From Shewanella sp. Choline-02u-19 (lineage in GTDB: Bacteria; Pseudomonadota; Gammaproteobacteria; Enterobacterales; Shewanellaceae): a DNA stretch of 64,000 bases. A model generated the notes under the pieces. That model worked only from the letters and a program-made list of their open reading frames with translations, searched no databases and was not told the origin of the DNA. The position numbers and the translations under genes are program-made. Location of the stretch: positions 248,001 through 312,000 of the forward strand of contig NZ_PJBE01000012.1 of the NCBI RefSeq assembly GCF_002836205.1. The letters run 5' to 3'. The stretch's first letter is position 1. Each line of letters starts with the position of its first letter. This document shows positions 50,810 through 58,804 of this stretch, piece by piece.

Positions 50810-52519
50810 TTAGAAGCTGGTGACGCGGTTGATCTCGGCAATACTGGTTACGCCTTGAATCACCTTTAACAGCCCTGAATCGCGCAAATCGCGCATCCCT
50901 TGTGATTTAGCTTGTTTTAAAATTTGCAGTGAATTACCCCCTTCCATGATGGTGCGGGCAATTTCATCGGACATCTTCATCACTTCATAAATACCGACGC
51001 GGCCCTTATAGCCGCCAGAGCAGTGCTCGCAGCCGACAGGTTTGTGCGGGGTAATACCCTCAGCTAGCTGTTGCTGGCTAAAGCCAAGCTTAAGCAGCTC
51101 ATCCTCAGGGATTATCTCCGGTGCTTTACAGGCTGGGCATAAGCGTCTAGACAGACGCTGGGCAATAATTAAATTAACCGAGCTGGCAATGTTATAACCT
51201 GCCACACCCATATTGATTAGACGGGTGAGGGTCTCTGCCGCGGAATTTGTGTGCAAGGTCGATAATACCAGGTGACCGGTTTGTGCCGCTTTAATCGCTA
51301 TTTCGGCAGTTTCTAGATCGCGAATTTCTCCGACCATTACCACATCGGGATCTTGACGCAAAAATGAGCGCAGCGCTGAGGCAAAAGTGAGCCCCGCCTT
51401 TAAATTAATATGAACTTGGTTAACGCCTTCAAGGTTTATCTCTACTGGATCTTCGACGGTAGAAATATTACGCTCTTCGGTGTTAAGAATATTGAGCCCA
51501 GTATACAGGGAGACGGTTTTACCCGAACCCGTCGGGCCGGTGACCAGTATCATCCCTTGCGGCTTTGATAGCATCTGTTCGTACATCAGTCTTTGATCAT
51601 CTTCGTAACCGAGTTTTTCAATGCCCAGTTGCGCCGAAGATGAGTCCAAGATGCGCATTACGATCTTTTCGCCCCAAATAGTGGGCAAGGTGCTGACACG
51701 AAAATCGATAGACTTAGTGCGCGACATCTTCATTTTGATGCGGCCATCTTGCGGCACTCTTCTCTCGGCAATATCAAGCTTTGACATCACCTTTAAGCGC
51801 GCAGATATACGGCCGGACAGGTTGACGGGCGGCTCAGAGACCTCTTTCAAAATGCCATCAATACGAAATCGGATACGGTAACGCTTCTCGTACGGCTCAA
51901 AATGCAAGTCCGAGGCACCTTTACGAATCGCATCAGTGAGAATTTTATTGATATAGATAACAATTGGTGCATCATCTTTACCGTTCCCCGCCTGCTCTTC
52001 ATCGCGCTTATCTGTGTCGGTAACTTCGATGCCAGCAAGCGCTTCCTCATCAATAGCACTTAAATCTAGCGCAGTGATATCTTCTTCGAGCAGCTTTTCA
52101 AGCGCCTTCATCAGCTTGTCATCTTCAACTAAAATCGCTTCGGCGTGCAGACCTGCACTGAACTGAAAATCTTCAAGAGCGGCAATGTTGGTTGGATCTG
52201 AGGTAGCAATATAGAGACGGTTACCGCGTTTAAACAGTGGCAGGCACTTATGCTTCTCTATCAGCTTTTTATTAAGAAATTCATCGGGGATGGCGGCAAT
52301 GTCGAATTCGTCTAAATCCAGTAGCGGAGTGCCATACTCTTCGTAGCAAAGCTCGGCGATGGTTTTCGCTGATACTAGTTTTTGTTTGATGATGGTACTA
52401 ACAAGAGAGACATTATTTTTTCGTGAAATAGTAATTGCTGTTGCAATTTGTTCTTCGCTAAGTAACTGCTTGCGAATGAAAAGAGTTGATAAACCTAGAT
52501 GAAGACCCGTAGTTGGCAT
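50810..52519 (-). CDS. pilB: Type IV pilus assembly ATPase PilB
   Basis: 569 residues. It has an N-terminal T2SSE_N domain, then ATPase with Walker A LVTGPTGSGKTVSLY, Asp box, Walker B DPDVVMVGEIRD and His box, then the tetracysteine zinc motif CPACK ... CEHCSGGYKGRVG. It powers pilus extension. ATG 52519 (MPTTGLHLG) is chosen because AAGG lies six bases upstream; a TTG at 52534 is less likely. Confidence 0.96.
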   Translation of the reverse strand: MPTTGLHLGLSTLFIRKQLLSEEQIATAITISRKNNVSLVSTIIKQKLVSAKTIAELCYEEYGTPLLDLDEFDIAAIPDEFLNKKLIEKHKCLPLFKRGNRLYIATSDPTNIAALEDFQFSAGLHAEAILVEDDKLMKALEKLLEEDITALDLSAIDEEALAGIEVTDTDKRDEEQAGNGKDDAPIVIYINKILTDAIRKGASDLHFEPYEKRYRIRFRIDGILKEVSEPPVNLSGRISARLKVMSKLDIAERRVPQDGRIKMKMSRTKSIDFRVSTLPTIWGEKIVMRILDSSSAQLGIEKLGYEDDQRLMYEQMLSKPQGMILVTGPTGSGKTVSLYTGLNILNTEERNISTVEDPVEINLEGVNQVHINLKAGLTFASALRSFLRQDPDVVMVGEIRDLETAEIAIKAAQTGHLVLSTLHTNSAAETLTRLINMGVAGYNIASSVNLIIAQRLSRRLCPACKAPEIIPEDELLKLGFSQQQLAEGITPHKPVGCEHCSGGYKGRVGIYEVMKMSDEIARTIMEGGNSLQILKQAKSQGMRDLRDSGLLKVIQGVTSIAEINRVTSF

Positions 52520-52628
52520 AGTAACCTTGAACAATTGCTTCTATATTTTAAATCAAAATAGTAGCTTTACAATATCAGAGCAGAAGCCTATTTAACTAGT
52601 ATTCTGCTCTGACTATTAGCGGTTTGAT

Positions 52629-53051
52629 CTAGATTGTACAGTTCTTAATTGCTACAGCGCCAGTTCCTGTCAATGTACATGCCCAAGTCATTTCACCAAT
52701 CGCTCCAGCTGTTGCTACAGTAGGTGTTAGAGTCGCAGTAATTCCACTAACAGTATGTGTAAGCGCACCTGCTGTACCCGTACAATACGGGATAGCAACT
52801 AAAGCTGATACACCAGTGGCTGGAACAGCCGCTCTTACACTGCAATCAAGTACTCTCTCAACGGACCATCTTTCCGCTACTTTAACTTTTGAACCGCTCA
52901 GTGAGGCAACTGCATTAGTAGCGTTCGCTTTTGCTATATAATCTTGATACGCAGGCAAAGCAATCGCTGCCAAAATACCGATAATCGCCACAACGATCAT
53001 CAATTCAATTAGGGTAAAACCTTTAGCGTTGGTCATTTGTGATTTGTTCAT
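52629..53051 (-). CDS. pilA: Type IV major pilin PilA
   Basis: 140 residues with leader cleaved before Phe: AKG^FTLIELMIVVAIIGILAA, mature Glu5, and a globular domain with four cysteines (LDCSV, PYCTG, TWACTL, KNCTI) giving two possible disulfides. ATG 53051 has GGAG seven bases upstream. It is the first gene of pilABCD, with a 1.7-kb gene-free region upstream. Pilus-surface loops are Thr/Ala/Gly-rich. Confidence 0.94.
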   Translation of the reverse strand: MNKSQMTNAKGFTLIELMIVVAIIGILAAIALPAYQDYIAKANATNAVASLSGSKVKVAERWSVERVLDCSVRAAVPATGVSALVAIPYCTGTAGALTHTVSGITATLTPTVATAGAIGEMTWACTLTGTGAVAIKNCTI

Positions 53052-54557
53052 GTCTATCTCCATTAGAAAGCTTTAAGTCAGCGCGGTTTATTGCAGCTGC
53101 TTAGTTTAATAGCGCTTCAACCTTGCTTGATGCTCCTGCGCTAGCGTGTCGCAATATCCAAAGCTATGAGCCAGTGGTAGAGGTTTTAAAAAAAGACCTA
53201 TCTACCGATGTTGGCTAATAGCGCGACCTAAGGTGTCAGTGTCTATCTTGTTATTAATTCTTATTACTCTTCATTTCGAACTTTTACTTGCTGACTTTCT
53301 TTTAGCTACTACATGAATAAAGCCGCTTTTGGTGACTTCATTTATGTAAGTTTTTCAAGTTGTCCGAAAAGTTAGTCCCAACGTATCTGCGCGATATTTT
53401 GGGGCTCTCTTTTATTGAACGTAAAGCACTAACTCAATCTACTCTGCTGAAGCAATATGCTACTTACTTGATGGTGCATTGAGTATTCTCATTTGTTGAT
53501 ATCGCCAAGAATAACTTCAGCGCTATATAGCCACTTGAGATAAAAGCACATTTTACCGTACTCGATAGCAGTCAATAGCAAACAAATAACAAGCTGGTGT
53601 AGCTGCTAGCTTGTCTATAGGCAAAGTTAGTACAAAGTTAATGTAATTGGAATAGGTAATGACGACAAAGTTGCAATATAACGGATAATTAATCTATAAG
53701 TTGCGTTTTTGCTACTGAAAAGTGATAACAGTATATTGGCAGTCGTAGGGTTATTGACGAATTATGACAAAACGTCATTTTTACGACGCATGGAATAGGC
53801 TGAGGTAATTTAGAGCGCGCTGAAGCTATGCGGGCTATTTGTGGTTTTAATACTGCAATAGATGTCTTATTTTCGACATCTGACGTTAACCCATCAAGTG
53901 AATATTCTCAGGCTGTTTTTATATAAAATCGCGATCTTTTAATTTACTTTTTCGCAACATAAATAGCCATCAAAGTACATTGCATTAGCCAGTATAAATT
54001 GAGCTGCGGGTTATTCAGCCGTAAATAACTGCAGCAATTTATGCTCCCAATACTCCTTGTACCCTCAGTACAATATCCTCTATATGCGGTTATATGCTGT
54101 GACTAGTGAGCCTAGGTACCACTCGGCCGAATTTGATATTGGGCCGCTGACGCTATTAGATGCTAATGCTATTAAAACTGGATCTATATTTTATCACTTA
54201 GCTGAAGTCGGCATGAAAGCACAAATAACAAACAATAAGGTGCTTGTTATTTCAGCGATATTAATATTTACCTAAATGATAGTCACTTTACATTAGCAAC
54301 CGATTTAGATCGGTTAATAATGGCGCTAAATGGGTCGTTGTTATCCCAAGGTTAGTTTGGTTTTGTTTAATTATTCATCAGATAACTAGTGATTCGGAGA
54401 GTAGTCATTAAAAAATGGTCATTAGAACATTAGTAATCAAAAAATCAGTTCAATACTGTTCTGCTTTGGTCTATTGATTTGTGCTTTTGATTAGGTTGTT
54501 TATTGAGCTGTTTAATTGAAAAATGAAATACTGCTTTAACTCAGCTGTTACGCTTAA

Positions 54558-54611
54558 CTGCTTGAGTCTTGCTTGAGTCTTGCTTGAGTCTTGCTTGAGT
54601 CTTGCTTGAGT
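54558..54611. repeat. 11-bp tandem repeat, five copies
   Basis: CTTGCTTGAGT repeats at 54568, 54579, 54590 and 54601, preceded by a 10-base variant at 54558. It lies between the nadC terminator and pilA. No coding role. Confidence 0.9.
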
Positions 54612-54689
54612 CGAGTGAGGAGTGACATTGCACGTGACGAGATAGTGTTAAGAATAGCTGCTGAGATAAAAGTGAGGTTGGGGTAAAGC

Positions 54690-54725
54690 AAAAAAGGTCT
54701 CAGCGATGAGTCGCTAGGACCTTCT
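54690..54725 (-). terminator. Intrinsic terminator of nadC
   Basis: Read on the minus strand: AAGGTCCTAGCGA-CTCA-TCGCTGAGACCTT followed by TTTTTT, about 55 bases after the nadC stop. Confidence 0.85.
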
Positions 54726-54781
54726 TTATATTGAGTGCTCAATAAATACTATATCAACACTATATCAATGCCATGTCGGCG

Positions 54782-55666
54782 CTATTTAAGTCTTAAAGAT
54801 AGATCCAACGCGCGCACGTGTTTGGTGAGGGCCCCGACGGAAATATAGTCGACCCCGGTTTTGGCAAAGTCGCTAATGGTATTGAGTGTCACATCGCCAG
54901 AGACTTCAAGCTTTACGCCCATGCCTTTGGCTTTGTAATCATTGTTGAGCTCTACCGCTTCTAACATCATGGTGACATCAAAATTATCGAGCATGACGAT
55001 ATCTGACTCTGCGTCTAATGCTTGAGTTAGCTCATTGATACTCTCAACTTCCACTTCGACCGGCTTATTAGCATGTAACGCTCGAGCAGCAGCAATCGCT
55101 AAGGCAATACTGCCACAGGCCATGATGTGGTTTTCCTTAATTAAGAACGCATCAAATAGCCCAATACGATGGTTTTTACCGCCACCACAAGTAACTGCAT
55201 ATTTTTGCGCGGTTCTGAGCCCTGGAATCGTTTTGCGTGTATCTAACAGGTGCGTATGCGTCCCCGATAGACGATCGACATAATGCTTGGTTAATGTGGC
55301 AACACCAGAAAGCGTTTGAATAAAGTTCATCGCGGTGCGCTCACCGGTCAAAATAGCGCGTGCTGGCCCTTCTAGCTCACATAATAGTTGGTTTGGCACC
55401 ACTAAATCGCCATCGTCCACATGCCAGTGCAGGGCGACATTACCACCGAGTTGATTAAATACTTGCTCGGCCCATGCTTTACCACAAAAAACACCCTCTT
55501 CACGCGTTATTAGCGTGGCTTGGGCTATTTTGTCTGCTGGGATGAGTTGCGCGGTAATATCGGCATCGAAACGTTGTGATAAAGATAGATTGGAGTGGTC
55601 ATCTTGATGGCCTAAATCTTCGTCTAGTGCGGCTTTGACTGAGAGTCGGATGTCATTTTCAAGCAT
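54782..55666 (-). CDS. nadC: Nicotinate-nucleotide pyrophosphorylase (quinolinate phosphoribosyltransferase) NadC
   Basis: 294 residues with LTGERTAMNFIQTLSGVAT, TRKTIPGLRTAQKYAV, CGGGKNHRIGLFDAFLIKEN and EVEVESINELTQAL as in NadC. It converts quinolinate and PRPP to nicotinate mononucleotide. It is divergent from ampD, as in E. coli and many relatives. Confidence 0.96.
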   Translation of the reverse strand: MLENDIRLSVKAALDEDLGHQDDHSNLSLSQRFDADITAQLIPADKIAQATLITREEGVFCGKAWAEQVFNQLGGNVALHWHVDDGDLVVPNQLLCELEGPARAILTGERTAMNFIQTLSGVATLTKHYVDRLSGTHTHLLDTRKTIPGLRTAQKYAVTCGGGKNHRIGLFDAFLIKENHIMACGSIALAIAAARALHANKPVEVEVESINELTQALDAESDIVMLDNFDVTMMLEAVELNNDYKAKGMGVKLEVSGDVTLNTISDFAKTGVDYISVGALTKHVRALDLSLRLK

Positions 55667-56141
55667 CTTAGGCTGTCCTTACTGACTAAATGTAGCAATG
55701 GAATAAGTGTATTTTATATCTGTAATCTTAACATAAAGCCTTGTGATATAGCCTAGCAATATTGTTTGAATGTTTTAGATGAATACATTTTTTATACTGC
55801 TTATAGGGCCGCTTTTTTCAGGGTGTTGTTTTCTGATGTTAGTTTCATCGCGGTGGTTTTAGCACCGTTTTATACGACCGTTTACCACTGTTTGGCTTGC
55901 CGTTTTAGTAAGGCTGAGTCGTTTAGCGGGTCTACAGTCATCAACTTTTACAGCGTGGAAAGGCTAACCTTGGGCTGATTAGAGTGGCTATTATTGATGC
56001 GGCTAAGCCTAGATGTATTACATTAAAGCTTTGCATTTTAACAACAGCTTAGCTCAAGTTATTAACTCAAAAAACAGCCCGAAAGATTGACCGCTACGAT
56101 TAGGTTAGCTGCTATATTCATAGGGATAAACCTGATAAAGT
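55667..56141. other. Divergent promoter region between nadC and ampD
   Basis: About 475 bases. A 70-codon plus-strand frame (55766-55978) starts with TTG, lacks a ribosome site and is not annotated. Promoters of both genes are expected here. No operator is obvious. Confidence 0.45.
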
Positions 56142-56717
56142 GTGCATTATCTACGTCGGTTAATCGGGGTGTTTTTGCGTTATTCTCTTATTGATGGTTG
56201 GTTTACGCAGGCGCGCTTGTGTTTATCGCCACATTTTAACGCGCGGCCGCTAAATGAGGTCAGCTTATTAGTGGTGCATAATATAAGCTTACCAGCAGGT
56301 CATTTTGGTTTGCCTTATATCGACCAGCTTTTTCAAGGCTGTTTAGATGTGAGTGCACAGAGTGGTTTTAATGATTTGAACGGGCTACAAGTGTCGGCGC
56401 ACTTTTTGATCCGGCGTGACGGCGAGCTAGTGCAATATGTGTCCTGTGATGACAGAGCTTGGCATGCTGGTGTGTCTCAATATGACGGGCGGACGGGCTG
56501 CAATGATTTTGCCATCGGCATTGAGCTTGAAGGCACAGACGATATCGATTATACCGATAAGCAATATGTGTGTTTGGCACAGCTAGCTCACAGCCTTATT
56601 GAGTATTATCCTAATTTAACGCCTGACAGCATTGTCGGGCATTGCGATATTGCCCCCGGGCGGAAAACAGACCCCGGTGACAGTTTTGATTGGCAGCGTT
56701 TTAAAGGGTTGCTTTAG
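56142..56717 (+). CDS. ampD: 1,6-anhydro-N-acetylmuramyl-L-alanine amidase AmpD
   Basis: Up to 191 residues. The amidase_2 zinc site is visible: LLVVHNISLPAGHFG, DDRAWHAGVSQYDGR and VGHCDIAPGRKTDPGDSF. It removes the peptide from anhydro-muropeptides in the cytoplasm during cell-wall recycling; loss typically derepresses AmpC. The start is uncertain: GTG 56142 has no ribosome site, and GTG 56169 or TTG 56175 (near GGGG) would give a more usual N-terminus. It is followed by ampE. Confidence 0.93.
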   Translation: MHYLRRLIGVFLRYSLIDGWFTQARLCLSPHFNARPLNEVSLLVVHNISLPAGHFGLPYIDQLFQGCLDVSAQSGFNDLNGLQVSAHFLIRRDGELVQYVSCDDRAWHAGVSQYDGRTGCNDFAIGIELEGTDDIDYTDKQYVCLAQLAHSLIEYYPNLTPDSIVGHCDIAPGRKTDPGDSFDWQRFKGLL

Positions 56718-56810
56718 CACTTTTTATAACTGTTTTAGCAGCGCTTCTAGCACTGCTTTGACGGTAAATGGTCACACTTTTTAGGTTAGGCAATCGAGGG
56801 TGGAAAATCT

Positions 56811-57662
56811 ATGGCTTTATTTTCATTATTAATCGCAATTTTTGTTGAACGCATGCGCTTGTTACCAGACGCTTTGCAGTTTGATGTGATCTTGTCTAAA
56901 TACCATCAAACCCTGTTTGGTGATAAACAAGTTCGCTCAACCTTTATGATGGCACTGGCGCTGCTGTTACCAGCTTTATCAATTAACATCATCTCTTGGT
57001 TTATATCCGGAATGTTCTGGGGCGCAATTAGCTTAGTGCTGTGGGTGGCAATTGCAGTGTTATGCTTTAGTCATAACCAGCAAAGACAAGCGTTTAAACG
57101 CTATATTCAAGCGGCTTGTCGTGGTGATTCGCAGGCCTGTTTTAACTATGCTGCAGAGCTGGATTCGAGTACGTGTCTCGAGTCCGTCAGTGAGCAAGAT
57201 CTTGGTGAACGTGTCGGCCAGAGCGTGGCTTGGATAAACTACCGTTATTACGGTGCCATTGCTTTGTATCTTATTCTGCTCGGCCCGGTGGGTTCAGTAC
57301 TGTATTGTACTGTGCGCTTTTACAGTGAAGAGAATCGTAATCGCGATCTTGAATTACCCTTGGTTGATACGCTGTTATTTATTCTAGATTGGCTTCCAAG
57401 TCGCATCTTTGCATTTGGTTATGTACTCAGTGGTCACTTTAGACTGGCTATTTCATCTTGGATTAGCCTGGCCTTTAACCCTAAAACGGCTGCCAGAGAC
57501 ATTATTACTAAAGTGGCTACCAAAGCGGAAACGCTGCCAGAATCCTCTTCTGCTCCCGTTTGCGTGCAATCGACCATTGCACTTTTACAGCTCAGTAAGC
57601 GTAATTTCATACTGCTTATTACCGTATTATCGCTGATGACTATTTTTGGTGTCGTGAGTTAA
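56811..57662 (+). CDS. ampE: AmpE-like inner-membrane protein
   Basis: 283 residues with several membrane helices. The start MALFSLLIAIFVERMRLLP and the later NYRYYGAIALYLILLGPVGS fit AmpE, a putative transducer linked with AmpD in beta-lactamase induction. It lies 93 bases after ampD on the same strand, as in E. coli. Confidence 0.9.
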   Translation: MALFSLLIAIFVERMRLLPDALQFDVILSKYHQTLFGDKQVRSTFMMALALLLPALSINIISWFISGMFWGAISLVLWVAIAVLCFSHNQQRQAFKRYIQAACRGDSQACFNYAAELDSSTCLESVSEQDLGERVGQSVAWINYRYYGAIALYLILLGPVGSVLYCTVRFYSEENRNRDLELPLVDTLLFILDWLPSRIFAFGYVLSGHFRLAISSWISLAFNPKTAARDIITKVATKAETLPESSSAPVCVQSTIALLQLSKRNFILLITVLSLMTIFGVVS

Positions 57663-57700
57663 ATACGATAGCAACTCGTAGCCTAAAATGTGCTGGATAA

Positions 57701-57735
57701 GAGGGCTTGCTATATAACGGTAGCCCTCTTTTTAT
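57701..57735 (+). terminator. Intrinsic terminator after ampE
   Basis: AGAGGGCT and AGCCCTCT form an 8-bp stem around a 14-base loop, followed by TTTTT. Confidence 0.8.
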
Positions 57736-57826
57736 TCGGGACCCTTATATCATTGCGGATGTTTCCGTGAGGCGTTAATGAACCACGGTTTGACGCGTTG
57801 CTCAACAACAATCAGCTAATTGGAAC

Positions 57827-57842
57827 ATTGGTCTGACCCCAT
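57827..57842 (+). promoter_or_regulatory. Weak second PdhR-like half site upstream of pdhR
   Basis: ATTGGT-CTG-ACC followed by CCA rather than AAT: one half matches the operator at 57944-57962, the other diverges. It lies 117 bases upstream of the perfect site. It is suggestive only. Confidence 0.3.
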
Positions 57843-57943
57843 CTTGAAAAAAATCAGCTATGCTCACACATCGCGCATGAATATGATGCAGATCACTAAC
57901 TAGACATATAAAGTGTGATTTGATAAAGTGCGCTCAGTTAATG

Positions 57944-57962
57944 AAATTGGTAAGACCAATTT
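57944..57962 (+). promoter_or_regulatory. PdhR operator (perfect palindrome)
   Basis: AAATTGGT-AAG-ACCAATTT: eight-base half sites that are exact reverse complements around a 3-base spacer, matching the ATTGGTnnnACCAAT type recognised by E. coli PdhR. It lies just upstream of the pdhR ribosome site, consistent with autoregulation of pdhR-aceEF-lpd and release by pyruvate. Confidence 0.85.
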
Positions 57963-57982
57963 ACAATAGGAGCTGAGGCCAT

Positions 57983-58735
57983 ATGGCTTATAGCAAAATA
58001 AACCAGCCAAAAATATCTGACGTCATCATGGGTCAGTTGGAACAGATGATCCTGGAAGGCAGTATTCAGCCAGGGCAGAAGCTTCCACCTGAACGTGAAT
58101 TGGCGCTGCAGTTTGAGGTTTCACGCCCCTCTTTGCGTGAAGCGATTCAAAAGCTAGAAGCAAAAGGCTTGTTGATGCGTCGCCAAGGTGGCGGTACCTA
58201 TGTAAAAGAACAGTTATGGCAAAGTCTTGCCGATCCCATCGTTGAGTTAATGCATTCTGATTCAGAAAGTCAGTACGACTTACTGGAGTTTCGTCATGCC
58301 ACTGAAGGCATGATGGCTTATTTTGCTGCACTTCGTGGTAACGACGCTGATATGCAAAATATCCAGCGTTGCATATTAGAAGTGGAAACAGCAGAAGAGA
58401 TAGAAGCGCAAGCCGATTCAATTGTACGTTTTTATCGTGCAGTCGCCGAAGCATCTCATAACGTGGCGATGCTACACCTTGTCTTAAGTTTATCTCCTGT
58501 GCTGCATAAAAACGTGGCACAGAACTTAGAGCTTTTAAGCCGACGCGAAGAAGCCTCTACTATGGCGAACGAGCACAGACGAGCTTTGCTCGCTGCTATC
58601 GTGCGTCGTGATCCTGAAGCAGCCCGAGAAGCTTCCAATGAACACTTAAGTTACATTGAAGAAGTGATGTTGTCTGTAAGAGAAGAAGATAGCCGGTTGC
58701 AGCGTAGTCTGCGCCGCTTAAAAAGTGGTGCTTAG
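57983..58735 (+). CDS. pdhR: Pyruvate dehydrogenase complex repressor PdhR
   Basis: 250 residues of the FadR/GntR family: winged helix-turn-helix (LPPERELALQFEVSRPSLRE-AIQKLEAKGLL) and a helical FCD domain. It represses the pdh operon in the absence of pyruvate. An AGGAG at 57968-57972 lies upstream of ATG 57983. A palindromic operator sits directly before it. aceE starts 69 bases after its stop. Confidence 0.95.
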   Translation: MAYSKINQPKISDVIMGQLEQMILEGSIQPGQKLPPERELALQFEVSRPSLREAIQKLEAKGLLMRRQGGGTYVKEQLWQSLADPIVELMHSDSESQYDLLEFRHATEGMMAYFAALRGNDADMQNIQRCILEVETAEEIEAQADSIVRFYRAVAEASHNVAMLHLVLSLSPVLHKNVAQNLELLSRREEASTMANEHRRALLAAIVRRDPEAAREASNEHLSYIEEVMLSVREEDSRLQRSLRRLKSGA

Positions 58736-58804
58736 GGACTAAGTCAAACACCACTTTATTCATATAATTCATTATTATTAATGTATATAGGGAAGGACAG
58801 CGTC

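Larger units (their letters stand above)
53052..54781. other. Long gene-free region between nadC and pilA
   Basis: About 1.7 kb with no convincing gene; the longest frames (72 and 62 codons) have no ribosome site. It should contain the pilA promoter near its left end; I see no clear sigma-54 box. Visible structure: the inverted pair AAATAACAA (54223-54231) / TTGTTATTT (54244-54252), an 11-bp tandem repeat at 54558-54611 and the nadC terminator at 54690-54725. The rest is A+T-rich and unremarkable. Confidence 0.55.

Noticed and set aside
53052..53400. Sigma-54 promoter for pilA
   Set aside because: No TGGC-N8-TTGC spacing found by eye on the coding strand; left unassigned.
54057..54275. 72-codon frame in the pilA-nadC gap
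   Set aside because: TTG start without ribosome site; no recognisable domain.
54554..54742. 62-codon minus-strand frame near the nadC terminator
   Set aside because: Runs through the terminator and the 11-bp tandem repeat, which would encode a low-complexity tail.
55766..55978. 70-codon plus-strand frame between nadC and ampD
   Set aside because: TTG start without ribosome site in a divergent promoter region.
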